48,684 nt of DNA from Woeseiaceae bacterium (GTDB lineage Bacteria; Pseudomonadota; Gammaproteobacteria; Steroidobacterales; Woeseiaceae): contig JAJFKQ010000253.1 of the NCBI GenBank assembly GCA_021773155.1, positions 1 to 48,684 of the forward strand. The letters run 5' to 3'. Made by a program: the position numbers and the translations under genes. How positions within the stretch are numbered: the first letter of the stretch is position 1; the number at the start of each line of letters is the position of its first letter. The notes below the pieces were generated by a model that was not told where the DNA came from, did not search any database, and saw only the letters and a program-made list of their open reading frames with translations. Shown here in pieces: positions 18,165 through 27,051 of the stretch.

Positions 18165-19781
18165 ATGACTAAGAGACGAAATGCACGGCACTGGGATGCG
18201 CCGCAGCTTCATGGAGATCATCCGCGCCCTGTCACGCGACGCCAGTTCGTGGCACAAGGCTTCATGACGGGTGCTGCTTACACGGTTGGCGGTGGTGCGC
18301 TTAGCCTGCTGTCTGCGAATGCGATGGCAGCTCTGTCACCAGACATCGATGATCTGCGCCTGAACACCTGCCAAATCACGGATGGTGCAGGAAAAATTCC
18401 GTTCATCTGTATTGACCTCGCAGGTGGTGCGAATATTTCGGGGTCCAACGTTCTCGTAGGCCAGTCGGGCGGTCAAAGCGACTTCCTGAGCACAGCTGGT
18501 TACGAAAAAATGGGTCTGCCAGGTGACATGGTACCTGGCCTGACCGACACAAACGGCAATCCGTTTGCGAACTTCGATCTGGGCCTCGGGTTCCACTTTG
18601 ACAGCGCATTCCGCCGCGGCATCATGGCAAGCCTGACGCCTGGAACTGAGGCGAATATCAACGGTGCGGTAATTCCCGCACGTTCCGATAACGACACCGG
18701 CAACAATCCGCATAACCCAATGGCCGGTATCGCTCTGGCGGGTTCCAAGGGATCCATATTGACGCTAGCTGGATCTGAGAACACCGAATCGGGTGGCAAT
18801 TCCATGGCCCCTGCGATGTTGTACAACCCGGAGCTGCGACCCACAAAGGTCGACCGCCCAAGCGACGTCGTCAACCTGGTTGACACGGGAGATCTCGTCG
18901 GCATTCTTTCGAAAGCAGATGCCACGGCAGTTATGGAGTCTATCTATCGCCTGTCTGACCAGAAAATGGGCCGGGTCGACACCCTGGTCGCTGAAGACGC
19001 AGCCATAAAGAAATCCGTACGATGTGGTTACGTGAAAGCTGCGCATATCGCCGAAGAGTTCGGTGGCGTGCCGATCGATCCACTTCTCGATACCAACATC
19101 GTTGCCGATGATAATTCCGCGATTTTCACAACCGCCGAGTTTACAGACGGCAGCCGCAGCGCTCGCGAATTCCAGAAAACAGCTTCCGTCATGAAGCTCG
19201 TCATGAACGGCTTCGCTGGTGCCGGCTGTATCGAGATGGGTGGCTACGATTACCACGGTGGTGCACGCGCTGAGGGCGAGGTCAAAGACTTCCGTGCCGG
19301 CCGCTGTATGGGCGCAGTACTCGAATACGCTGCGCGACTGGTCAAACCCGTCATGATGTACGTATTCAGCGACGGCTCGTTGTCATCGAACGGCACCATT
19401 GATAATTCGACCGAGGGTCGTGGCAAAGGTGAATGGACGAGTGACAACTCGTCAACCGCCGCGTCATTCTTCCTTGTCTATAATCCGACTCGAAGACCAA
19501 TATTGCTGGGAGGTACGCCCGAGGAACAGGCTGTTCACCAGCAAATCGGTGCGATGGATGCGGGTGGCTCAGTGATGCGTGCGGCAACGCCGATGGCCAA
19601 TAACGTCAATTTGCTCGTTAACTCGGTCATATTGAACTACATGGCGCTGCACGGTGATCAAGGCAACTTCGGCAATCTATTGTCCCCGGGCTGGAACCAC
19701 GGCCTCGGCGGAGCCACTCAGTTGGATGCATTGACCGCATTCTCCCCGATCGTCAGTGGAACTATCGCCAATCCCGTATAA
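18165..19781 (+). CDS. Tat-exported DUF1501-like protein
   Basis: A 538-residue protein with a twin-arginine signal in VTRRQFVAQGFMTGAAYTVG (about residue 22). The mature part begins with a CIDLAGGANISGSN block and contains GGYDYHGGARAEGEVKDFRA and VMMYVFSDGSLSSNG, in the positions where DUF1501 (alkaline-phosphatase-like fold) proteins have their conserved Asp/His residues. The track start at 18066 is a shadow inside the LamG gene; ATG 18165 has AAGGAA upstream. DUF1501 genes usually follow DUF1588/PSCyt-type cytochrome genes, as here. Last gene of the operon, closed by a strong terminator. Activity unknown. Confidence 0.75.
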   Translation: MTKRRNARHWDAPQLHGDHPRPVTRRQFVAQGFMTGAAYTVGGGALSLLSANAMAALSPDIDDLRLNTCQITDGAGKIPFICIDLAGGANISGSNVLVGQSGGQSDFLSTAGYEKMGLPGDMVPGLTDTNGNPFANFDLGLGFHFDSAFRRGIMASLTPGTEANINGAVIPARSDNDTGNNPHNPMAGIALAGSKGSILTLAGSENTESGGNSMAPAMLYNPELRPTKVDRPSDVVNLVDTGDLVGILSKADATAVMESIYRLSDQKMGRVDTLVAEDAAIKKSVRCGYVKAAHIAEEFGGVPIDPLLDTNIVADDNSAIFTTAEFTDGSRSAREFQKTASVMKLVMNGFAGAGCIEMGGYDYHGGARAEGEVKDFRAGRCMGAVLEYAARLVKPVMMYVFSDGSLSSNGTIDNSTEGRGKGEWTSDNSSTAASFFLVYNPTRRPILLGGTPEEQAVHQQIGAMDAGGSVMRAATPMANNVNLLVNSVILNYMALHGDQGNFGNLLSPGWNHGLGGATQLDALTAFSPIVSGTIANPV

Positions 19782-19805
19782 CAAGTAATCGTTAAACGCG
19801 AGAAC

Positions 19806-19839
19806 ACGGCCAGTCGCCCCCTTACGACTGGCCGTTTTT
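19806..19839 (+). terminator. Rho-independent terminator of the heme/DUF1501 operon
   Basis: CGGCCAGTCG and CGACTGGCCG form a perfect 10-bp stem (19807-19816 with 19825-19834), 8-base loop, followed by TTTTTG. It lies 25 bp after the DUF1501-like stop and just before the methyltransferase start. Confidence 0.9.
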
Positions 19840-19857
19840 GTTGCATAATCCGATTCC

Positions 19858-21225
19858 ATGACCAACGTAACGCATCTCCTCGCCTGCCCGCGCTGTGACA
19901 AGACGCCGCTGGATTCGTCTGACGACGCATTGCATTGCAAAGCCTGCAAAGTCGACTTTCCGATGCTGGAAGGTATGCCCTGGATGTTCGCCGAACCGCA
20001 GGCGGCGCTTGGTGAATGGCGTGGCAGACTGCAGTTTTCGCTGCAGCAGCTGAGCCACGAAATTAGCAGTCTTGAAAAAGAGCTGCAGGCCAGGGATCTG
20101 AGCGCCCTGGCGAAAAGTCGTGTCGAACGCTACAAGAAAGCTGTCGAATCGCATCGGCGCTCTTTGCAGAAACTACTGCAGCCCATCGAGATGCAATCTC
20201 TGCAAGGCAACTATGAAAGTTACCTTGCGCTACGAACGAGGATGCCGTCCGATCAGGGCTTGAACACCTACTATCCCAACATCCACCGCGACTGGTCGTG
20301 GGGTGAAGAAGAAAACAAGGCGTCATTAAAGCAGGTCCGGGCGATGCTTCATGACCACGCCGAACTTGGCAATATACTGGTGCTCGGGTCAGGCGCCGGT
20401 CGCCTGGCGTACGACATTCATACAAAACTCAATTGCACGTCGACTGTGGCTATGGATTTCAATCCGTTGCTTATGCTCGTTGCCAAAGCAGTGACATCGG
20501 GAAAAACCCTCAGCCTTTATGAATTTCCGATCGCCCCACTCGCGCTCGATGATGACGCTGTACTCAGAAAACTAACCGCGCCCGAAATTGCCGGCGAAAA
20601 TTTTCATCTGGTTCTTGGTGACGCATTGCGAGCACCGTTCCCGGACGCGTCTTTCGATACTGTCGTGACGCCGTGGTTCATCGATATTATCAGCGAGGAT
20701 TTGCCAGCGCTCTCAGCACGTATCAACAATCTTTTGAAAGATAACGGTCGCTGGGTGAACTTCGGCTCGCTGGCTTTCGCGAATCCCGAGCGTGCGCGCT
20801 GCTATAGCCCGGAGGAAACCAAGGCGATCGTTGCCGAAAACGGCTTCTCCGATCCCTACGTGTCACAGGCAACGATTCCTTACATGAATTCACCGGCAAG
20901 CCGGCACGGTCGTCAGGAGCGTGTATTTTCATTTTCGGCGTACAAGGAACGCAACGCGAAAAAGCCGGAGCGATACGTGGCATTACCTGACTGGATAGTC
21001 ACCGGCAAAGATCCCGTACCACTGACTCCGTCATTCCGGCAGCAAACCATGACGACACAAATATATTCTTTCATCATGTCACTCATCGACGGTAAACGAT
21101 CGATCAAAGACATGGCGGTTGTGCTGGAAAATCAAAAACTCATGACGAAGGAAGAGGCAGAACCTGCCATTCGCTCATTTATGACAAAGATGTACGACGA
21201 CTCGAAGAAACAGTCGGGGTTCTAA
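19858..21225 (+). CDS. Multidomain SAM methyltransferase (Trm112-like zinc ribbon, N2227-like core)
   Basis: A 455-residue cytoplasmic protein in four parts. Residues 1-45 form a Trm112-like zinc ribbon (C10, C13, C27, C30). Residues about 55-110 are a charged helix. The core from about 140 has DWSWGEEENK and the SAM motif NILVLGSGAGRLAYDIH (about 172), then LGDALRAPFPDASFDTVV (about 252) and a WVNFGSLAF block; this resembles the N2227/carnosine N-methyltransferase family. The last 55 residues (IYSFIMSLIDGKRSIKDMA) look like a PqqD-type winged helix. The substrate is unknown. Its stop overlaps the convergent esterase by 4 bp. It starts 18 bp after the terminator, so it needs its own promoter, which I do not see clearly. 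Confidence 0.8.
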   Translation: MTNVTHLLACPRCDKTPLDSSDDALHCKACKVDFPMLEGMPWMFAEPQAALGEWRGRLQFSLQQLSHEISSLEKELQARDLSALAKSRVERYKKAVESHRRSLQKLLQPIEMQSLQGNYESYLALRTRMPSDQGLNTYYPNIHRDWSWGEEENKASLKQVRAMLHDHAELGNILVLGSGAGRLAYDIHTKLNCTSTVAMDFNPLLMLVAKAVTSGKTLSLYEFPIAPLALDDDAVLRKLTAPEIAGENFHLVLGDALRAPFPDASFDTVVTPWFIDIISEDLPALSARINNLLKDNGRWVNFGSLAFANPERARCYSPEETKAIVAENGFSDPYVSQATIPYMNSPASRHGRQERVFSFSAYKERNAKKPERYVALPDWIVTGKDPVPLTPSFRQQTMTTQIYSFIMSLIDGKRSIKDMAVVLENQKLMTKEEAEPAIRSFMTKMYDDSKKQSGF

Positions 21226-22118
21226 AAGCGAGATTGAATGTAGGCACCCATCTTGTCGATGGCCTTACGCGACTCCGGCATCTTGCGCGTGAACACCTGG
21301 AACACGTGCCACATCTCGGGCCAGATCTCGAGCTCAACGTCTATCCCAGCCGCGATGCATTGGTCCGCAATTCTCTCCGAGTCGCTCAACAGAATCTCAT
21401 CATCGCCAACCTGAATAAACATGGGCGGCAAACCTTCGATGTCTGCGAAAACCGGTGAGACAAGCGGAAATCGACGCTGGTGTGGCTCGCAGTAGTAATC
21501 AGCGATGAACGACAAATCCCTGGGATGAAACCACGGATCCTGTGCTGCCCGGGTTCTTATGGACTCCCCGCTGCCAGTGACATCGAGAAACGGAGACAAC
21601 AGTACCGCTGCCGCGGGCAAAGGGTCGCCTGCATCTCGCAAAGCCAGCATCGTCGCAACTGTGAGCCCACCTCCCGCCGAGTCACCCGCGAAAATGATGT
21701 CTTCTGCCTTAATGCCCATTTCGAGCAATGATCGATAAATCGCGACTGCATCGTCGATAGCGGCCGGAAACTTGTGCTCGGGCGCCAGGCGGTATTCCGG
21801 AAGCAAAGCCCGAATACGGCCAGCCCGGGCGATATGGCTGACCAACTGGCGATGCATGTCGCAACCGCCGATAACATAGCCACCACCGTGTAAATACAGA
21901 AGCAGCTTGCCGTCCATATGATATTTAGGCGTCAGCCATTCGGCGTACAGACCGTTAATCTCATCCGGTTCTACACGCACACGAAATGCTGTGATCATCA
22001 GTTTGGTGAGCCAACGCCACAGCCCGCGGATCTTGTCGAAGTTGGCATTGGCGACGTCGATACGCTGCACGAATGCACTCGATACAGAACGAATAATTTT
22101 GGCGCGAATACTGCTCAT
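21222..22118 (-). CDS. Alpha/beta hydrolase, HSL-type esterase
   Basis: A 298-residue hydrolase of the hormone-sensitive-lipase group. The oxyanion-hole motif HGGG is in YLHGGGYVIGG, the nucleophile Ser in GDSAGGG, the Asp near VGDDEILLSDSERIAD and the His in WPEMWHVFQ. No signal peptide, so cytoplasmic; a helical cap of about 60 residues precedes the core. Such enzymes cleave short-chain esters. The start is the only ATG near the family's N-terminus. It diverges from the haloalkane dehalogenase gene with 47 bp between start codons. Confidence 0.9.
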   Translation of the reverse strand: MSSIRAKIIRSVSSAFVQRIDVANANFDKIRGLWRWLTKLMITAFRVRVEPDEINGLYAEWLTPKYHMDGKLLLYLHGGGYVIGGCDMHRQLVSHIARAGRIRALLPEYRLAPEHKFPAAIDDAVAIYRSLLEMGIKAEDIIFAGDSAGGGLTVATMLALRDAGDPLPAAAVLLSPFLDVTGSGESIRTRAAQDPWFHPRDLSFIADYYCEPHQRRFPLVSPVFADIEGLPPMFIQVGDDEILLSDSERIADQCIAAGIDVELEIWPEMWHVFQVFTRKMPESRKAIDKMGAYIQSRF

Positions 22119-22165
22119 TTAAGTTTATGATGGCACAGTGATTGAAAATTGAGAGTACACCACTA

Positions 22166-23068
22166 ATGAAATCGCTGCGCACGCCCGATACACGTTTTGA
22201 AAACCTGCCCGGTTACGACTTCGAACCCAACTACGTTGAAGTCGATGGTTTACGCATGCATTACGTTGATGAAGGCGCAGCCGATGGCGCTGTCGTTCTG
22301 TTACTGCACGGCGAGCCCAGCTGGTCGTATCTCTATCGCCACATGATTCCGCCGCTTCGCGATGCTGGTTTTCGCGTCGTAGCACCCGACCTGATCGGCT
22401 TTGGAAAATCCGATAAGCCGAGTCAGAAAAGTGACTACACCTACGCGGGTCACGTCGCCTGGATGCAGCAATTTCTTGAGGCACTCAACTTGAATGACAT
22501 CACGCTTTTCTGTCAGGACTGGGGCTCGCTGATTGGCCTCAGAATCGCTGCAGAAAACGAACAGCGATTCGCACGTATCGCGCTCGGCAATGGCGGACTA
22601 CCGACGGGCGATCAGAAGCTGCCGACAGCATTCAAGATTTGGCAAAATTTCGCACGTTTTAGTCCGTGGTTCCCGATCGGCAAGCTTATCCAGAAAGGGA
22701 CTGTTACAGAATTGTCAGACGCGGAAGTCGCTGCCTATGACGCGCCATTCCCGTCGGCGAAGTTTAAGGCCGGAGCGCGGGCCTTTCCATTACTGGTTCC
22801 ATCGACACCGAACGACCCCGCTACGGTCGCGAATCGAATTGCCTGGGATGTATTCAAGAATTGGGAAAAACCGTTCTTGACGACCTTCAGCAACCGGGAT
22901 CCGATCACTCGTGGTGGACAGAAGGTTTGGCAGGAGACTGTTCCGGGCGCAAAGAAGCTCGAACACGTAAAGATCAGGAACGCGGGTCACTTCCTGCAGG
23001 AAGATAAAGGACCGGAGCTCGCCGAAGTCCTGATTCGGTTTATTCGGGACTACCGCTCGAGGTATTGA
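22166..23068 (+). CDS. Haloalkane dehalogenase (DhlA-like, subfamily I)
   Basis: A 300-residue alpha/beta hydrolase. [30 protein letters not shown] and [13 protein letters not shown] match haloalkane dehalogenases closely: Asp118 in QDWG is the nucleophile, the neighbouring Trp binds halide, the Glu of HGEP is the first-strand residue, an Asp in [10 protein letters not shown] and the His in NAGHFLQED complete the triad. Such enzymes hydrolyse carbon-halogen bonds to alcohol and halide. I start at ATG 22166; the track start is an upstream TTG. Epoxide hydrolases are close relatives, but the QDWG-plus-HGEP pair favours the dehalogenase. Its 3' end overlaps the fdxA gene by 19 bp. Confidence 0.85.
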   Translation: MKSLRTPDTRFENLPGYDFEPNYVEVDGLRMHYVDEGAADGAVVLLLHGEPSWSYLYRHMIPPLRDAGFRVVAPDLIGFGKSDKPSQKSDYTYAGHVAWMQQFLEALNLNDITLFCQDWGSLIGLRIAAENEQRFARIALGNGGLPTGDQKLPTAFKIWQNFARFSPWFPIGKLIQKGTVTELSDAEVAAYDAPFPSAKFKAGARAFPLLVPSTPNDPATVANRIAWDVFKNWEKPFLTTFSNRDPITRGGQKVWQETVPGAKKLEHVKIRNAGHFLQEDKGPELAEVLIRFIRDYRSRY

Positions 23069-23373
23069 AGCTTGTCTTTCACGTCACGCCATTCGTCGGC
23101 GTCATCCGGTGGATCTTTCATCTCGGTGATCACCGGCCAGTCTTGTGACAATTCTTCGTTGAGCTTGAGGTAGTGCTCCTGCCCCGCGGGCAATTCGTCT
23201 TCGGAGTAAATAGCTTCTACCGGGCACTCGGGCTCGCACAAAGTACAGTCGATGCACTCGTCAGGATCGATCACGAGAAAGTTCGGGCCTTCGTGGAAGC
23301 AGTCTACGGGGCAAACCTCGACACAATCGGTCAATTTGCACTTAATACAGGCTTCTGTAACAACGAATGTCAT
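23050..23373 (-). CDS. fdxA: Seven-iron ferredoxin FdxA
   Basis: A 107-residue cytoplasmic ferredoxin with one 3Fe-4S and one 4Fe-4S cluster. The N-terminus [20 protein letters not shown] and the PVDCFHEG after it, then [16 protein letters not shown], fit the family, as does the C-terminal helical extension ending near residue 107. The track's 181-residue version adds an upstream stretch that homologues lack; I use ATG 23373, with GAGG before it. It diverges from korA across 157 bp, so it is a likely electron acceptor for the 2-oxoacid oxidoreductase. Confidence 0.95.
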   Translation of the reverse strand: MTFVVTEACIKCKLTDCVEVCPVDCFHEGPNFLVIDPDECIDCTLCEPECPVEAIYSEDELPAGQEHYLKLNEELSQDWPVITEMKDPPDDADEWRDVKDKLQYLER

Positions 23374-23501
23374 GCTGGGAACCTCAATTTCCGGAGCGCG
23401 TACGCTATGCGAAGTCGTGTCGCTAATCAAGCTGTGATTTAACACATAGACCCGCGACTTGTCGATTGCGTTAAACTCACGAGCACGCGCCTGATCTGGC
23501 A

Positions 23502-23528
23502 TTGACTCAATCTCAAAAAGAATATAAT
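23502..23528 (+). promoter_or_regulatory. Candidate korA promoter abutting the start codon
   Basis: TTGACT (23502-23507) and TATAAT (23523-23528) are near-consensus, with a short 15-bp spacer. The predicted start of transcription (about 23535) lies at or just after the GTG at 23531, so either the message is nearly leaderless or the real start is elsewhere. Confidence 0.4.
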
Positions 23529-23530
23529 TA

Positions 23531-25372
23531 GTGAATAAAAACAAGGATGTAGAATCGATCGTCGTGCGCCTCGCGGGCGATTCCGGCGACGGCATACAAC
23601 TGATGGGATCACAATTTGCGGTCTCTACGGCCCTGTCGGGCGTCGATTTTGCGACGTTTCCCGATTATCCGGCCGAAATCAGGGCACCTGTCGGCACCAC
23701 GTTTGGCGTTTCTGCCTACCAGATCAATCTCGGCGGTGGCCCGATAACAACGCCGGGTGATGCACCTGATGTGCTGGTCGCGTTCAACCCGGCCGCGCTG
23801 AAGGTTAGCTTGTCGTTGCTAAAAAGGGGCGCACTCGTCATTCTCAATAATGACGGGTTCACGCCGCGCAATCTGGCCAAAGCTGGTTACGACAGCGACC
23901 CGCGAGAGGGTGACGTGCTTACCGATTTTCAGGTTATCACCGCCGACATCACACACCTCAACCTGGAAGCCGTCAAAGAATTCGGTCTCAGCAAGAGCGA
24001 AGGTGGGCGCTGCAAGAACTTCTGGGCACTCGGCGCATTGCTGTGGATGTTTGGTCGCGATCTTCAGTCGGTTGAAACCTGGATCAAGCGCCGCCTCGCG
24101 GAACACCCCACTCTCCGTGATGCCAACATCACTGCATTGCACGCTGGGCATGCGTACGGGGAGACGGCAGAGCTCGCTGCAGCTTTGCCACAAATACATC
24201 TGCCCGAAATAAAACTGGAATCGGGAGAATACCGCAGCATCACGGGCGCTGAAGCATTGGCGTTGGGTATTGCCGCGGCGGGTGAGCTTGCCGACAAGCC
24301 GATCATGTTTTGTTCCTACCCGATTACACCCGCCTCACCTTTGTTGCATCGACTCTCACGCCTCTGCGAAATGGGCGTCGGGACGTTTCAGGCAGAAGAC
24401 GAAATTGCCGCGATCTGTGCCGCGATCGGTGCATCCTACGGAGGCATGATTGGCGTGACCTCAAGTTCTGGTCCCGGCATAGCGTTGAAGACCGAGGCGA
24501 TGGGACTGGCGGTGAATGCCGAACTGCCGCTGGTCATTGTGAACTGGCAACGCGGTGGTCCATCGACAGGGTTGCCGACCAAGACCGAACAATCGGATCT
24601 TTACCAGGCCGTTTACGGGCGCAATGGTGATACACCGATACCGGTTCTCGCAGCATCGACAGCAGGTGACTGTTTTGAAATGGCGATCGAAGCGGTACGC
24701 ATTGCCTTAAGACACATGACACCTGTCATTTTGCTGGCTGACGGTTATCTTTCGAATGCCGCCGAGCCCTGGAAGATTCCTGATGTCTCCGCTTTGCGCC
24801 CCATTAAGCACCAGCCAGTTCCGGATTCCGATGAAAGCCCGGAATGCCGGGCGTTCACTCGCGACGCAGATAGTCTAGGCCGACCCTGGGTTACACCGGG
24901 TATGCCGGAGCTGATGCACCGCATCGGCGGTCTTGAGAAGGATGTCGCTACCGGGCACATCTCTTATGACCCGGCGAATCACCAGGCAATGACTGACCTT
25001 CGCGCGGCGAAAGTCGAGTTGGTCGCGAACTTCATTCCGGACCAGCAAATGGAGCTCGGCGACGATAGTGGCGATCTGGTTATTGTTGGCTGGGGATCGA
25101 CCTACGGGCCTATCTACCAGGCGGCTCGAGCTACCGGAACCAGTTTCATCCACTTGCGACACTTGCATCCGTTTCCGAAAAACCTCGGCGCTTTGCTGGG
25201 ACGATTCGACAAGGTTCTGGTTCCGGAAATGAACACCGGGCAACTAGCGACACTGCTGCGCGACAAACTTTGCCTGGATCCGATTTCATTCCCGAAGGTC
25301 AGTGGTCAACCGTTCCTGATCAGTGAGCTTGTTGAAAAAATTGCGGCAGTGAAGAAGGGGCAAGCGTCATGA
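23531..25372 (+). CDS. korA: 2-oxoacid:ferredoxin oxidoreductase, fused gamma-alpha subunit
   Basis: A 613-residue cytoplasmic subunit. Residues about 10-200 are the gamma domain ([18 protein letters not shown]), and the alpha domain follows with [16 protein letters not shown], the 2-oxoacid-binding part, and [18 protein letters not shown]; the C-terminal [15 protein letters not shown] is the transketolase C-like domain. This gamma-alpha fusion with a separate beta subunit is the KorA type that oxidises 2-oxoglutarate (or another 2-oxoacid) with CoA and ferredoxin; the exact substrate is inferred. The start is GTG 23531, without a strong ribosome site. It overlaps korB by 4 bp and diverges from fdxA. 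Confidence 0.9.
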   Translation: MNKNKDVESIVVRLAGDSGDGIQLMGSQFAVSTALSGVDFATFPDYPAEIRAPVGTTFGVSAYQINLGGGPITTPGDAPDVLVAFNPAALKVSLSLLKRGALVILNNDGFTPRNLAKAGYDSDPREGDVLTDFQVITADITHLNLEAVKEFGLSKSEGGRCKNFWALGALLWMFGRDLQSVETWIKRRLAEHPTLRDANITALHAGHAYGETAELAAALPQIHLPEIKLESGEYRSITGAEALALGIAAAGELADKPIMFCSYPITPASPLLHRLSRLCEMGVGTFQAEDEIAAICAAIGASYGGMIGVTSSSGPGIALKTEAMGLAVNAELPLVIVNWQRGGPSTGLPTKTEQSDLYQAVYGRNGDTPIPVLAASTAGDCFEMAIEAVRIALRHMTPVILLADGYLSNAAEPWKIPDVSALRPIKHQPVPDSDESPECRAFTRDADSLGRPWVTPGMPELMHRIGGLEKDVATGHISYDPANHQAMTDLRAAKVELVANFIPDQQMELGDDSGDLVIVGWGSTYGPIYQAARATGTSFIHLRHLHPFPKNLGALLGRFDKVLVPEMNTGQLATLLRDKLCLDPISFPKVSGQPFLISELVEKIAAVKKGQAS

Positions 25373-26355
25373 CTGAAAAATTGACGGCCAAAGATTTCGC
25401 GACCTCACAGGAAGTTCGCTGGTGTCCGGGTTGCGGCGACTACGCGGTCCTGAAATCGGTGACCAAGGCACTCGCTGACGTCGGCGCCAGTCGGGAAAAC
25501 ACGGCTTTTGTTTCTGGTATCGGTTGTGCCGCGCGCTTCCCCTATTACGTTGAGACGTATGGATTCCATACGATTCACGGCCGCGCGCCTGCTATAGCAA
25601 CAGGCTTGAAGCTTGCGAATCCAGAACTTGATGTCTGGGTGGTAACGGGGGACGGCGATGGATTATCGATTGGCGGCAACCATTTAATGCACGCTCTGCG
25701 GCGTAACATTGGCCTCAAGATATTGTTATTCAACAATGAGATTTACGGTCTCACAAAGGGGCAATACTCGCCAACCTCGCGCATCGGCACGACCTCTCCA
25801 TCGAGCCCGCGAGGCTCTGTTGATGCGCCGATTTCGCCCGGACAGTTCGCGCTCGGCGCAGGTGCAAAGTTCTATGCACGTGGTGTGGATACGGACAAGG
25901 TGGGCATGAGTCACGTCCTGCAACAGGCTCATGCGTTCGAAGGCACATCTCTGATCGAGATTTTCCAGAACTGCATAGTCTATAACGAGGACGTCTTTGC
26001 AAGTTTCACAGACCGCAAGCATGCAGCGAACAATCAACTGCATCTAAAACACGGCGAACCGATGTTGTTTGGTGAGAACAGCGACAAAGGTATTTATCTG
26101 AATCGCGATACGCTGGAACTGGAAGTTGTTGACGCGACTGCGTCGCCCGAAAAGGTTCTTGTTCATGACGAAGCTAGCGCAACCATTGCACGTTTGTTAA
26201 TCGACCTGCACTTGCCAGTCGCGCTGGGCGTTATCTACCGGCAGCCGACAGTCAGTTACGAAGCGGCCTTCTACGCACATCATCCGTCGCGCATGCAGCG
26301 CACAAAGAGCATCGGTGATTTCATCAAGGGGCCGAGCAGCTGGCATGTCGACTGA
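25369..26355 (+). CDS. korB: 2-oxoacid:ferredoxin oxidoreductase, beta subunit
   Basis: A 328-residue TPP-binding subunit with the iron-sulfur-cluster cysteines in WCPGCGDYAVLK and GIGCAARFPYY and the TPP-magnesium motif GDGDGLSIGGNH. NNEIYGLTKGQYSPTS is the conserved block that follows. The ATGA overlap with korA couples translation. With KorA it forms the complete enzyme of the KorAB type. It converges with the HNH remnant 35 bp downstream; no terminator is visible between them. Confidence 0.93.
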   Translation: MTEKLTAKDFATSQEVRWCPGCGDYAVLKSVTKALADVGASRENTAFVSGIGCAARFPYYVETYGFHTIHGRAPAIATGLKLANPELDVWVVTGDGDGLSIGGNHLMHALRRNIGLKILLFNNEIYGLTKGQYSPTSRIGTTSPSSPRGSVDAPISPGQFALGAGAKFYARGVDTDKVGMSHVLQQAHAFEGTSLIEIFQNCIVYNEDVFASFTDRKHAANNQLHLKHGEPMLFGENSDKGIYLNRDTLELEVVDATASPEKVLVHDEASATIARLLIDLHLPVALGVIYRQPTVSYEAAFYAHHPSRMQRTKSIGDFIKGPSSWHVD

Positions 26356-26436
26356 TACTGAACACCCCGACGACAGCACGGCTAAGATATTCAGCCCGAA
26401 AGTGCGTTCCCGGAATAACTTTTCAACACGTTAAAC

Positions 26437-26456
26437 AATCCCTCCGCGGAGGGATT
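26437..26456. repeat. Perfect 20-bp palindrome in the HNH tail
   Basis: AATCCCTCCGCGGAGGGATT is self-complementary over all 20 bases. It lies in the last codons of the HNH remnant, 80-100 bp downstream of korB. It could form a hairpin in either transcript, but no T-run follows on the plus strand. Confidence 0.6.
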
Positions 26457-26990
26457 ATTGACCGGCGCGGAAAATTCGCCAATATCATCATCGATCATGT
26501 CCCGCGTCTGATAACCGCAACTTGGGACAGCCCTTCCATCCGTCCGTTTGAAAAACCAGCGATCCTGAAAATCACGTTCAAGACGAAACCCGCCTTCGTG
26601 GACCAAGCGATGATGGCGTGAGCAAAGCAACATCAGGTTATCGAGACTCGTATCACCGCCGGCCGACCAGTGTTTGATGTGATGAGCATCGACAAAGCGT
26701 TTGTGATGGCAGCCAGGAAAAGAGCAGCCTTTATCTCTTGCTCGCAATGCCCGTTTGATAGCTGTGGGAACGGTGCGAGTCTTACGACCCACACTCAATG
26801 GCTCGCCGTCTTCATTCTCGACGATGACAACAGCATCACCGTCACAGCATAATCGTTTCACAGACTCGATCGGCAAGCTCGACCGTCCATCGCCCTCAGT
26901 AAGTGCCGAACGATCAACGTGCACTGTGACCTGGTAGTTGTCGGCGGTAACCAACGCATCCGCTTGCTGCACGGACCAGCTTTCATCCAC

Positions 26991-27016
26991 TGCGGATTTA
27001 ACCGGTCCTCGCAACA
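26991..27016 (+). repeat. IS30 left terminal inverted repeat
   Basis: Outer TGCGGATT and inner TCGCAACA blocks are identical to the right repeat; the middle has five mismatches. On the minus strand it supplies the first codons of the truncated HNH ORF. Confidence 0.85.
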
Positions 27017-27051
27017 TCTAAACTCTAAGTTCAGAGAAGAGGATGTTGCAA

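Larger units (their letters stand above)
26391..27017 (-). pseudogene. HNH endonuclease (DUF222/13E12-type), N-terminus lost to IS30
   Basis: The remaining 208 codons carry the end of the DUF222 region and a full HNH domain (CSFPGCHHKRFVDAHHIKHW, then CSRHHRLVHEGGF). Family members are usually about twice as long. The missing N-terminus coincides with the left end of the IS30 element: the first eight or so codons (MLRGPVKS) are read from the IS terminal repeat. The right flank of the IS has no DUF222 coding in any minus frame, so the rest was deleted or had decayed earlier. The ATG at 27017 could still give a truncated protein. It converges with korB. Confidence 0.8.

Noticed and set aside
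23374-23595. N-terminal extension of FdxA in the track
   Set aside because: FdxA proteins begin MTFVV and are 107 residues; the extension would cover the korA promoter and start.
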